64,000 nt of DNA. Source: Bryum argenteum (Eukaryota; Streptophyta; Bryopsida; Bryales; Bryaceae). A program made the translations under genes and the position numbers. Under the pieces are notes generated by a model. That model saw only the letters and a program-made list of their open reading frames with translations. It was not told the origin of the DNA and made no database searches. The stretch lies in contig CM073321.1 in NCBI GenBank assembly GCA_037043015.1, positions 36,730,420 to 36,794,419 on the forward strand. The letters are read 5' to 3'. Positions 10,946-22,211 of the stretch are shown here, piece after piece. The number at the start of each line of letters is the position of its first letter. The first letter of the stretch is position 1.

Positions 10946-12147
10946 TGGCGCCGAAGTTTTCACGTTCGAGGGGCGAGGCCAAGTCTCCACGACCAAAGGG
11001 CGACCCTCCAAAAATGGATTGGGAACCGTGAAGTGATCCAAACTGTGTTGCAGAGCCGGGTTGGCGAGAGGAGAGGGCGAACATGTGCAAGAAGTACGTG
11101 ACGATGTACCACATCATGAAGTTATGGCTACGGCACAAAGCAGAGAAATATGGTCCTCGTCGCGAAGGCCCAGTGAAGAGTTGCAAGAGCGACCACTTTG
11201 CGCACAGATATCATGAAGTCACAATTGCAGTTGGAATCAAGAACACAAGGCCAGAATTGATGTTGTATTCTACCATGGCCATGGTGTGGGCTGAAATAGT
11301 CCTGCACAAGGACATTGACTGGACCACTGTGATAGGTTTGAACGTGCATTTATTGGATCGCATCAACCGATTCATTCCCACAAATTGGATGGGACCAAGC
11401 GATTGTTATACTACGTATTCAGAACGGTCAGCTGATATGGATGCCCAACTTCAACAACATGGAACTCCAAGGGCATATGGGGGCACTCAGCAAGACTCAA
11501 ACCATGACGATCGTCAAGCACCACTATCCTTTGGCACAGGAAGTGAGGGGTATTACCATGGAAACCACCAATTCAGTACTCCGGTGAGTTATATGCCACC
11601 TCATCAGCAAAACACGTACGGAGCCGAACGCGAGTACGGTAGAGGTGGATCTAGTTCGAACTACCCATCTCCAATGTATACAGGAGGTACACATGGTTTA
11701 GGAGGTGAGCAGGGTAGTGGATCCAATGCTCAATGCAACTCAAGCCCAACTCATCCTATAAACCCATACAATCGTGGGAACCAATACGGTACAACATTCG
11801 GAAGTCCCGAGTACCATAGGCCATCACACCCGAAGGAAACATACGAGTATGGAGGTCAATATGATAGAAGATCAGACATTGTTGGCTACACAAATTATGG
11901 ATATAGTCAGAATGCATACGGAAGTAACGACCTGCCTTCAGCACCTTATCTATCTCCGGAGGACGAAGAGGCGAGGTACCAACGAGATCTGCAACAAGCC
12001 ACACTTCTAAGTCAGTATGAATACATTGAACAGCTTGAAGCCGAAAGAAACTTTAGGCAAACGTACTTGTTTGGAGAATCTTCTCGAGGACTACTTTCTT
12101 ACGGCGCTGCGCCAAGTCGTAAACACAATGATGAAGAATCGGATTAA
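10946..12147 (+). CDS. Tyr/Gly-rich protein of unknown function carried by the hAT
   Basis: A likely start ATG at 10946 (M-A-P-K-F) matches the start in the second copy at 36606. The first frame closes at about 11031 and a long open frame runs 11083-12147 (354 residues); either a short intron lies around 11030-11080 or the first ATG is an upstream ORF. The N-terminal 110 residues look folded and contain several Trp, Cys and His; the rest is low-complexity, rich in Tyr, Gly, Ser, Asn and Gln with repeated Y-G dipeptides, and the last 60 residues are charged and probably helical. I recognise no family. The sequence resembles prion-like or phase-separating tails, but that is inference. The copy at 36606-37810 is decayed, so only this one keeps a long frame. 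Confidence 0.6.
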
Positions 12148-12942
12148 GAATGACAAATCATCATACATAGTGTCCTTTTAGTGAAGGTTATGTAGTTTTT
12201 GGCAACGGATAATGTCTACACCATTATCGCCTTGCTAGGGGCCAATTTTGAGGATACAGAAATCCATATTTTGTTTATGAATGGATTATCCAATATCGGA
12301 CTATATTATTATATATTAATATACTATGCAATTTGTTATTTCAAGGATTTTATCGCGATGTCTTTGTATTTTATAGTATAAGTTTACTTGGTGGTAATAA
12401 TTTCTTCTGTTTGGCTCTAAGCCTTTTTTCACAGTCTCACACTCTCACCTAACATATAATATGTTCATCAATTCATTCAAAAAAAAGCATATGTAAGAAA
12501 AGTCATATTATGCTTGACTTGACTTCGGACAAACCATTAATATCGCAACTACGCAAGGTTGATGTAATGAAGAAGTTCCACAATTCATTATACATTCTCA
12601 AATATTGTTCATGAAGATTTGGAGATATTTCTATTGAAGGTAAGAAGTAATAAAATAAAATAACAAACAATGGAGAAGAAGTCCTTCATTAGAATCAGTG
12701 CAAGGTATATATAAACAAGAATGTACTTGAAGCCGATACATATAGAAGGCATGTAATACATTTTACTACAAAAAATTTGCCTACATCTACATCAGAACTT
12801 CAATGAAGAATCTAAAAATCTAATAAAGCCGCAAGAACTAAAAGAAATGCGCATAACTAATTTGCTAATCATACTTGGTGCGATAATGATCATTTGGCAC
12901 CGGCCAATGGAATGATTCCATGAAGCGGTTGACAACGTGAGT
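12148..12942. other. Intergenic spacer between convergent genes
   Basis: AT-rich sequence also present, diverged, at 37811-39100. It is the shared 3' flank of the Tyr/Gly-rich gene and the kinase-like gene. No gene seen. Confidence 0.6.
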
Positions 12943-14339
12943 CTACGTATACTTTGCATCAGCCACCATCTCCAAGTATTGGTCAAAAGCATTTGCCAAG
13001 TCTTGATTGCACCACCGGTCAGGCCCCGTTGTACTTTGGCAATTCTCGTAGGCCTTCGACATGCTCTTCTTGAGGATGCGTTGTGCTATTCGTGCCGTAG
13101 CAAACTCCTCCGAAGCGCAATCAAGAAGGGGAATAACGTCAATGTCATCACTCCGTTTGTACAAGTATGCCACCCGAGGATCTTCCCAATATCGTGCTTG
13201 TAGAGTATCAATTCGCTCTTGGGGTTTTGTGAACGTATACAAGGACCTCATTTTATCATCCATGCTCGTAGTTAGCCCCCAATCACATACTCCAATATAC
13301 ACCCGTGATTCATCTTGAGGGAAGTGAAGATGTTGTCTGGAGACACATCGTTGTGGAGGTAGTTCAACCGGTGGACTTCACACATGATATGCACTAAAGC
13401 CCAAGCAAGCTCTGTTCGTTTTTTGCGGAACCGGACCAACTGCCAAGCTCGAATAAGCTCATCATCAGAATGAGGTGAGAGTCCGATCTCTCCATGAACA
13501 TCATCTCCATATCTTGCATCGAGGGCCAACATCGATTGAATCGTGCCGCCATTCCACCAATACGTATAGCCTTGGAATTTATTTGCATGAATGGCTATAA
13601 AACGAATAACACCTGGATGTTGTATCCTCACAGCAAGCGCCTCATTCTGATGCTCCACCTTGGCCAAGTCAGGTCGTGTCACAGCATGGATGGGAGTCTT
13701 TGCAGCAAATTCTTAAAACTCTTCAATACCCACAACCCCTCTTATGTGAACTTTGGAAATTGTGCAGTATCCTCTCTTTAGAGTCCTCTTCTCAAGCTCG
13801 ATGATACGGGCCGTCATAGGAATTACTACCAAATTATTTGTACGAACCAGCTCCATTAACCTTCCTTGTTCCGTGCGCCACCATCCTATGGAACCAACCC
13901 GGTTTTTATTATTGGAATACGGCCTCATCGCTTCTTGAAAAGCCTCCGCCCTCAATACCACATCCCTGAACTCCTCATCACCCGCTCGAGTGGTTCTCTC
14001 ATACCTCTTCAATATGTCGACAGCATTCCAGAGAGCATCAATTAATCTATCCTCCATCCAGTCCGTAAAACCACGCTTATCGGTCTCTGTTCTCCACACC
14101 GGATCTTGGAGCGCTTCCATCATGTCGTCCTTGAATTTGGCCACAGCTTCCTCTTTGTATCTTACGTATTTGCTGAACAAACGTGGAAGACTGTTAGCCT
14201 CATAAAATCGCACGATTACATTCTCCCGAAGAAAGTTCTTGCACTTATTGGATGAGTGCTCCCACTTCTCCAAATGTCTGACAACCCTTGGTCTCCGGCC
14301 TTGATTCCACCCACTGCCCCCAGCCCCATGTTTGGGCAT
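12943..14339 (-). pseudogene. Protein-kinase-like gene carried by the hAT (copy A)
   Basis: The start at 14339 (M-P-K-H-G) follows a TATA box at 14508-14514. Residues 1-150 are a charged helical N-terminal region. Kinase signs follow: G-Y-C-T-I-S-K-V (glycine-loop position), F-A-A-K-T-P (the Lys of the VAIK motif), H-Q-N-E-A-L (helix-C Glu), I-Q-H-P-G-V-I-R-F, the catalytic loop H-N-D-V-S-P-D-N with Asp and Asn kept but Lys replaced by Ser, and C-D-W-G-L in place of D-F-G. A TAA replaces the Trp codon found in copy B near 13714, and one frameshift lies near 13300, so this copy is broken. The other half of the lineage is at 39134-40509. Probably a host kinase captured by the transposon; an active or a pseudokinase ancestor are both possible. 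Confidence 0.75.
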
Positions 14340-14507
14340 CTTTGTGAAAAAAAAAGCAAAATCTCCCCCCCCTTACAAACGAAAAGACTTCTTTCCTCCC
14401 CAGGATAAGGAGCCAGTGGATGAAAATTAAAAAAATTTCCAACCTACAGCTACTCCGCACCCTGAAAAGGAAGGAAAGAAGTGAGGAGAGTGGAGGACCG
14501 GTCGGCC

Positions 14508-14514
14508 TTATATA
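14508..14514 (-). promoter_or_regulatory. TATA box of the kinase-like gene
   Basis: Minus-strand TATATAA about 170 bp before the kinase-like ATG and directly inside the right GC array. In copy B the site at about 40968-40974 reads CTTATGTAGG on the plus strand, so the box is damaged there. Confidence 0.5.
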
Positions 14515-14519
14515 GGCCG

Positions 14520-14790
14520 CGGTCGCATGGCCGACCGGCGACCTAGATCGGACGGCCGATGGCCGACCGGCCCGACCGATCTGACGGCCAGCGCCGACCG
14601 ATCACCGGCAGCCGACCCGACCGATCGGACGGCCGGCACCGACCGGGGCCCATCCGACGGCCGACCAAAACCGCGACCGATCGGACGGCCGGCGGCCGAT
14701 CAAGCGACCGATCCGTCGGCTGCGACCGATCCGATGGCGTCGACCGGTCGGTCGGCAAGGCCAATCGGACGGTCCTGGGCCGCCCAACGG
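14520..14790. promoter_or_regulatory. GC-rich GACCGATCGGACGGCC array, right hAT end
   Basis: Degenerate tandem motifs (CGACCGATC, GGACGGCCG) in GC-rich sequence, mirroring the left array at 1200-1565. Followed outward by GGACGTCC clusters at 14896-14978 and the right terminal repeat. Open frames here on both strands are compositional artefacts. Confidence 0.6.
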
Positions 14791-15002
14791 TAATCACCTA
14801 CACTCACAACACTATTTGAACGGCTACGATGCGATTTTCAATACGATCTGACGGTTAAAAAATTTACTACATGCACAGTAATTCCCATTTACCCCCCGGA
14901 CGGACGTCCGGACGATCCTGGACGGACGTCCGGACGATCCTGGACGGACATCCGGACGGACGGACGTCCGTCCGACCAAAAAAACCCAAAAGACGTCCGG
15001 AT

Positions 15003-15013
15003 TGACATCCCTG
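15003..15013 (-). repeat. hAT terminal inverted repeat, right
   Basis: TGACATCCCTG, exact reverse complement of 1087-1097; followed by the target duplication GTCTCTGG at 15014-15021. Confidence 0.93.
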
Positions 15014-17612
15014 GTCTCTGGCCAACAATATGCTCATCGTCGTCGTACTCTTCGCTTGAGCCAGAAGGGCCGACCATCGGTGCCGCATGGACGTAGTGCA
15101 ACAAAATAACCCTTATAAAGGTCACGTCCAACTCGAAATGACGGAGCAGGACGATCACGTCTCTGGCCAACAAAATGATCATCGTCGTCGTACTCTTCGC
15201 GCACATTCCCTTCTAAAGTAAACTCATCTTCCATAGCATGTGCAAGTCGAGTTGACCGCCAAAATCTATGTTGTAACGGTAATGGTTCCTCCAAACTAGA
15301 CGGAATCCCATTTTGCGACGATGCAAGTACATCCATGGGTATACAAAGAGCATCTTTAACGCCACTCCAGTAATATGAGAGAGGCTCGTACAATCTCCGC
15401 GATTCAATTGACTCATGTGACAATCGTTCCCAATGATCAACAAAGCTTGAAAGCCCTTTCACCACCTCAGGCAAATGGCGCATCTCGTTTGGACGCATAG
15501 CATCCGGTTCACCACGTGGCCATAATGATCTGCCTACAAAATCCTCCTTCCACAATTTAATACCAGCATCATCACCTCTAGGAAGCCATTCCTCGTCGTG
15601 ACAGAAAATCTTGTACTTCATTACGGGGCATCCACTTGGATCCATGTAAAACTTGAATTGATGCGCTTTTTTATGCCCACCAATGCTTCATCGCCGACTA
15701 ACATCCTCTCTTCAATGAATTTCTTGAAGTCTGGAACCTCTTGAACGAGGTGTGGAATAACAGGAAGTTTCTCTATCCTCATAAAAGATTTCATGAGAAG
15801 AGGGATGGTAGGATAATCCTCCTTTTGCAACGCCATGCTCCAACGCCCAAATAACGCATCTATGTCATCATGAGTGTTACCGACGAGCATAAAATTTACA
15901 TATATCTCTCGGAAGACTCGCTTTGCTACCAAAAGAGACCAGAAACTGAAGACGAATCTATTCTTGTTATCACTCACAGCATTATCCATTTGGACATTCA
16001 AAATTGGAGGCAAAGACTTTGCTAGAACTAGGATGTCAGGAATCGGGCCTAATGGATCCATACACACCTCTGAACCTCGTAAAAGAGCAGTATACAATGG
16101 ATGCAATGGGGGCTCTGTAAAGAGCTGTCTAGATGAGGATTTGGGTGCAGCTTCCAGATCCCGCAGAAGTTTTGCAAACAAGCCAACCGTATAATTGGCA
16201 TGATGTGAGTAAACATCTAGTCCGTAATGAGCGTATCGCTGGTCTACATGACCATGAGCAAGAATTCCCGTAACTGCAAGAGGTAACTTCATGAGTCCGT
16301 CTAACTTCTTCACCTTATGAGACAAGGCAGCTGATGCTGTTTTAGAGTGGTCCATCTTGTCATGCATAATGGTCAAAACATCTTGAGGCGACTCCTTAGA
16401 CCTAAAGCGGTTAAGGTAGTACAAGTTTCGGTGCGCATATGCGGAATCTAAGTGCACATTCAACTTCCTCGACCATATAAGCGATGATTGTGTCCCGGGA
16501 AGAGTGAGCTTCATCAGTGATTGTAACTCATCACACTTGGAACAACGCGCGAAATTGTCCCCCGATCTTTTGGCATAGTATTCTGGATAGCTGAGGCGGC
16601 AAATCTTACTAAGGTTTGAAGTTGACACCGGAGGGAGCCTACACTCTTGAAGGTGATGATCAAGAAGAGGAATTTGGTCCTTCCACTTAAAACTTGAAGG
16701 AAGTACCTTGGCAACGACCTTCTCCCCTGATGGAAGACTCCGGGACTTGTGAGGCATGTGATCGGCATGTCTATCAAGTATTGCCCCTAAGACGGCAGAA
16801 GCAACAATCGTATGCCTCCTAGGCTTTCGCAAGCCCGTGTTCCCATGTAACTGGGCCTCATGACCATCAGGTGCATTCTGGACGTTGCGATAAAACGTAC
16901 CGTTGCTCACACCCATGATTTTCATCCACGCAATCGGGCAAACATCAATATCCTCTGGAGTGACTACATTTCGTCTTTCAGCATTTCTATGGAACTGCCT
17001 ATGGACATCGAGTTTGACGTGATTCGTGAACTACACAGTTGTCTTGTCGTACATGCGACATCTGAGAACCTTAATCTTCTCCTTTGGGTATAGTTGAACA
17101 CAATTGTGCCTACAGCAGGTATTACATGCGACCGCATTGATTGACTCCGCTGTCATCAGGAACTGTGCTTTGCGCGAAACTGGAGTAGACTCATTCCTTG
17201 AAGAATTATCATACGATTGAGTTCGAGATGACCCGTGCCGCCGACTACGTTCCCGTACCCATCTGTTGTAAACATCTTGCTGACTATGGTCAAAAAGACT
17301 AACATCGTCTAGGAGAACTTGCTGGATGGGCCAGGACTTGAAGGAGTATATCCAGTTGTCTGGATCCTCGACCATAACAAACAAAGTTGAAACTTGCACC
17401 ACAACTAGGGAATCACTGAATAGGCCATTACAATCAGGTACAGCGCCAGATCGTAGATTTCTAAGTAAACCCTCAGCGATTCTGAGTCCATCGGAATCAA
17501 GCATTGCAATAGTCCTCCCTGTCCAAAGCCCTGGTGGAACAACTTGAACAGCAAGTAAACCAGGATTCATAGGTGCATCGACGAAAGTTTCATTGTCTGA
17601 AGAGAAATCCAT
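15014..17612 (-). pseudogene. DUF7869-like (DDE-like) gene, copy X1, main body
   Basis: Start ATG at 17612 lies just after a good splice acceptor (TTACAG), so the 5' leader probably contains an intron. The N-terminal 130 residues are poorly conserved; a Cys-rich motif follows (A-C-N-T-C-C-R-H-N-C-V-Q-L-Y-P, near 17130), then a long domain with three acidic motifs: I-M-H-D-K-M-D-H-S-K-T near 16360, Q-M-D-N-A-V-S-D-N-K-N-R-F near 15980 and G-N-T-H-D-D-I-D-A-L-F-G-R-W near 15870. The last two match my memory of the DUF7869 family; their spacing suggests an RNase H-like DDE fold. The C-terminal block has F-R-V-G-R-D and R-P-F-W-L. Defects: one in-frame TAG near 17031, one frameshift near 15660, a 145-bp tandem duplication, and the hAT insertion that moves the last part to 651-1086. 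Confidence 0.75.
15056..15200 (-). repeat. 145-bp tandem duplication, unit 1 (intact)
   Basis: Intact copy of the unit whose other copy is split between 976-1086 and 15022-15055. Both carry the acidic E-E-Y-D-D-D coding stretch. The second gene copy at 46020-46180 has only one such block, so the duplication is specific to X1. Confidence 0.82.
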
Positions 17613-17701
17613 CCTGTAATATATCTTTACAAGGTTAAACAACTATTTGAACACGAACTTGGTCACAACTTCAGGACACTATGAGAAATGATTACATGCA
17701 A

Positions 17702-18162
17702 TTTAGCTCGAGTCGAGCGAAACTGACTAAGAGAATAAATTCTACAATATAGCTCAGATCGAGCTAAATTGCATTAAGTATTCGATCAATTTGTTTAGCT
17801 CGACTGGAGCTGAACTGTCTTACGGACTGCGCCTTGCAATAAGGCTGGACTCAAGCAATAGTGGAAGTAAAGTTCCGCGCTTTGGATTAGCTTAACACTT
17901 GCTAAAGAGGTCGACCTGATACATACTACAATTTAGCTCGAGTGGAGCTAAACTGCAAAAACATACATTCCATACAGTTTAGCTTGACTCGAGCTAAACT
18001 GCAGATACATACATGAGATACAGTTTAGCTCGACTCAAGCTAAACTGTAGAAAAATACATTGCAAAACCGCTAAAAACATCTATGGCATAGAGTTTAGCT
18101 CGACTCGAGCTAAACTGCAGATATATGCATCCATACAGTTTAGCTCGAGTCGAGCTAAACTG
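17702..18162. repeat. Palindrome array upstream of DUF7869-like gene X1
   Basis: Eight palindromes in 460 bp, spaced irregularly, with core TAGCTCGASTCGAGCTA (S = C or G). The better ones carry outer CAGTT and AACTG, making 27-bp odd palindromes, for example at 18136-18162. The array lies upstream of the ATG and of a splice acceptor, so it is probably in a leader intron. Sequence between the palindromes is not repeated, so these are separate sites and not a tandem satellite. Confidence 0.88.
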
Positions 18163-18819
18163 CATGACAAGATAGAAGACTAGTCCCTAAAATTACGGCG
18201 GTTTCCACGGGATTCAATTAGAATTCCAAATTCCGTTACAACCAGCACTCTCCCATTCTACCGTCACGCTGGAATCCAACTAAACTGCAGTCTCAACGTA
18301 AACGTCAAATCAAAATAATATGTCAACCACAACGACTCTGAATGCACAAAGGTTAAGTAGAAGCCATTAGAATACAACCACTGAATAGACATTATCAACC
18401 ACTACTACTCAAGATAAGGAGAAAACTATGAAGAATAATTAAACAAAAAATGCGAGAAGCTGTGCAAAGCAAATGGAACGACAGACAATCATGCATAAAT
18501 GCAATCGAGAAACACGTATGCGAAGGTAGAGAGCGAGCTGAAGGAAGCGCGGAGAACTCAAATACGTCGACGAAGTTCAGCTCACTGAGAGACTGAAAAA
18601 AGAATCATTCCGTACTGGATTTCGAGGGTCATTGCGTAGCGCAATGCCGTTTTCGCGCTATCCCAGCAATAGGAAATGGGAGGGAATTGACTTTTGGATA
18701 ATTGAAAATTGACGGGAACTGAAGTCTCGAGAGATGAAATTGGGCGCGAACTGAAGTGTCAACAGTTAATTATGGGCGGTAAGAAAAGGGTCAACATTTG
18801 AAAATTGGCGGGATTGGGG
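18163..18819. other. Non-coding stretch, possible promoter or first exon of X1
   Basis: No long frame on either strand. If the leader intron of X1 is real, its first exon and promoter should lie here on the minus strand; I could not pick a convincing donor or TATA box. Confidence 0.35.
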
Positions 18820-18882
18820 TTATAGGGTTTAGGGTTTAGGGTTTAGGGTTTAGGGTCTAGGGTTTAGGGTCTAGGGTTTTGG
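18820..18882. repeat. Interstitial telomere-like repeat, TTTAGGG type
   Basis: About eight TTTAGGG units with some TCTAGGG variants. It sits close beyond the palindrome array of X1 and at the start of a long AT-rich stretch, so it may mark the border of the X1 element or an old repair joint. Confidence 0.88.
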
Positions 18883-18899
18883 ATTTTTGATTACAGGTG

Positions 18900-21800
18900 T
18901 GTGATAATTGTTATTGGTCAAAAAAATGTTAATCTTTATACACCTTATGTAAGGTATGCTATGTTAGCAAATACTCACTGACAAAATAAAATTCTAGTTA
19001 AATTACTTGGAAGCAATACACTGGGTACGACTTTTAATTTCATATTTTTGTGAATCGAGTATCCCTAACCTCAAACCTTTCTTTCTAAATAAAGTTTCTA
19101 AACAATGAATTCGATTCAATATTTACCTTAAGGTGAAGTCTTATTAAGTATTAAGCTACTATCTTATGTATAAGTTTCATAATACTAATATTTTTGTGTG
19201 AATGCACTTGTTAACAATTCATAATTGAATGTTGATTATTATACACTTCAAATTAATTCTATCATTTGCTATTTCTCGTTTAAAATTGTACGAGTAAATA
19301 TAATTTTAATTAAGTTGTGTTTGCTTATTCGTATATACGTAATATATATGATAATTATATATAATTCAATATGATATATGATATTTATCACATATTATAT
19401 TATTTACTATTTATCTATAAATGAAAAATATATCAAATTGTAAATCCATACAATGTAAATATAATCTTAGTATATTATTTAGAGTATCAAATTGCTTGAG
19501 CTATAAAAAGTAGTGATGAAATCATATATTTTAACTTTAAATTTTAAAGAAATCTTGAAAGTAATGTACGATGAAAAGTTTATACAATTTGATAAGTAAA
19601 TTTGTAAACCGTGTTAACTATACTTTGGAATATTTAATAAAAGAAATTTTGATGCACATAAAATTTTATATCATAATTAAATGTCAAGGTATACATGCTC
19701 AATGGTATATATGTAATTTAATTTCTTTTATCATTTCTTTTTATCAATTTAATTTACCAAAATAAGATTACTTTTAAATGTTTTAATTTGATTTGTAGAT
19801 GTTTAACCATACAATTGGATTTCTTATTGAAATGTTCAAGATCAATTGCAAATATGGACTTCTTTTCGTTCCAAATAAGCATTTATCTAATACAATCAAT
19901 ACATTCATTGATCTTTAATGTTGAAATTCTATTTTGCAAAATTTAGTAATCTTTAAATTACCTTTTATCTATCGTCTCTCAATGCAATTCAATGTCTTTA
20001 AGCATAGTGTATAGTGTAAGAACTATTATAAGCTTTGATCCTCCAAACGCGAGCGGTATCTAGTGGTTTGTATTAAATTTTAGTACAAAGCATTTTGTAC
20101 GATGTCAAACAAAACAAATGATTGTAGAGTATGCAGTAGAGCTAAATATTTTTTTATCGAATGAACAGATTTTGTGCTTGAAATGAACTGTTTTTTTTTG
20201 TAGATGTTGTCTATATACACCGTCATCTACATCTGTACAGGTAATTGTATACATTGCTAGCAGAGTAAAGTCAGGTGTTGATATCAGTTATGTACTTTTA
20301 ATGTACATTAATTGGGCGTTTATTCAAAATTATGAGCACTGTGACTGTCACAAAACAAACAACAACAATATTTGTTGCGCCATTTACAAATTCTTCCTTT
20401 CAGCACATATTTTACGTAATTTACATTATTGAGATTCACAAAAATGAGTATTGAAATTACTTTTACTTTTGAATAACCTTTGAGAGTGATGAACTTCATT
20501 GACGTATTTATGTTTTAAACGTGATTGTTCCTTAATAATTTATCTGAATTTTGAATTCTAAAATAATATTCGAATTAATAATTCAGCTATTAACGTTTGT
20601 TGTCAAATACTCTATTTATAGAAGTATCAAAAATGTAAAAAATATCATATTTATTCATTATCTATATATAAACTAACATATTCAACAATAACTCTATGCA
20701 ATATCTGCTTATTCCTAAATAACAAGTGTATTCCATTTGTATTAATAATCTATTCCTAACCTTCTCTCAAATAATCTATTATGAAATAGTGTATTTATTA
20801 ATGTCCTATAACTAAATAACATATCTATAAAATACTATATTTATTGGATTCCCTATTTATTAGTCTTTTAATGTCAATAAAAATATTAATTGAATTTTTC
20901 AAATAATCTATTTATTGACCTACTATTTTCAAATACTATATTCATAAAATCATGTATTTATTGACGTATTAGTTTACTAAATTAAAGATTTATATATTTG
21001 GTTATATTAATATATTTAGTAAATAGTCTTTTCAATAAATTTATTTCTATGAGTATTCAATAATTTGTTTAGTAGCAGTTATCTTTGAAAATACTATATT
21101 TATAAGATACTGTATCTTGTGCTGATCAATGTATTATATGTATATTTATTTATTTATTTACATTAACACATGAAAAGTCTATAAAATATCCACGGATTCA
21201 CAAATTAAATGTGTATGAAATAATCTCTTCATTAATACTTATATTATCCAAAAAAATATTCATTAAAGATATTGTTTACTAACGACTAATACCAAAATAA
21301 ATTATTTACCAAAATCTTTGATTTATTTATTATTTATATATTTATTATTTATTATTTATTATATATTATTTTTTATGATTTTGACATATAAAAGAGGTAT
21401 GATGATAGATAGTGCTTATTTTGATTTTCAACTTTTTAAAAATCACATCAATTTTTTATTAGCAACTCTTGACTTATGATACAAATCGCATAGATCTTTT
21501 CATACTTTACCCCAATGTGACTAGAGTACAAGAAGAATATTCAAGTTTTTAATAACTTAGTGTATGTACTTATGGTTATATTTATTTATACTAACAAACT
21601 ATTATATGTACTTATAAATATCCATCATCTGAAAATAGTACATACTTTAGAAGTAGAAGAAATTAATATGTATAAGACAATTTGTGGTACAAATACAGTA
21701 TATTTGTTTTACTCGGATGATCAAAAAATTATACATCAAAGTGAAGAGCCTCATATAGAATTATTTTTACTCTTAAATGGTTTTTCATGCATGTATACTG

Positions 21801-22200
21801 TAGGGGATAAAAACTTATTCTTGGCCTTGAACTCCTCCATCGTAGAACCATGGCAACTTTGGTGGTCAGATTCAATTTGCGCCACCTCAATCAACTCTTC
21901 CATTGTAGAACTGCAGATCTCGCTCTCCAAATCGGACTTAGGTCTTTCCATTGCAACAAATTACTTGCTCTATGCCTGCATCTCACTTGGAAAAAACGCT
22001 TAAGAGAAGGAGTTTACTGAGAGCTACTTCCAAATATATGAGTTTCTCGATGACGTAGAAAAGGGAAATGATACATTGGGTTTGAGCTTGACGTTTTGGT
22101 CACACTAAAACATCCATTCAGAGAATGACCAGAGATTGATTGATGAAACGACTAAGAACGACTATGCAGAGATCACTAGATGATTGCCTATCATTTATTA
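18900..22200. other. AT-rich stretch without recognisable genes
   Basis: Long AT-rich region with only short open frames; none has recognisable motifs. A frame at 21560-22003 (+) and the opposite one at 21751-21951 look like composition effects. I see no terminal repeats that would define an element. Confidence 0.65.
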
Positions 22201-22211
22201 GGCTTTAGAGT

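Larger units (their letters stand above)
1087..15013 (+). mobile_element. hAT DNA transposon, copy A, 13.9 kb with passenger genes
   Basis: The ends are a perfect 11-bp inverted repeat (CAGGGATGTCA at 1087-1097, TGACATCCCTG at 15003-15013) flanked by identical 8-bp duplications. Just inside each end are GGACGTCC-type palindromic clusters (1101-1140; 14896-14978) and then a GC-rich array (1200-1565; 14520-14790), each followed inward by a TATA box. Contents in order: transposase (+), RING-H2 gene (-), a truncated promoter cassette, an AT-rich stretch with telomere-like repeats, a full promoter cassette with a Tyr/Gly-rich gene (+), and a kinase-like gene (-). It is large for a hAT and probably a composite. 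It splits the DUF7869-like gene X1. Confidence 0.9.

Noticed and set aside
14527-14819. Asp/Arg/Pro-rich ORFs in the right hAT array
   Set aside because: Same compositional artefact, open on both strands.
21560-22003. A plus-strand 147-residue membrane-like protein
   Set aside because: Hydrophobicity follows from T-rich DNA; no start context, homology or neighbouring support.
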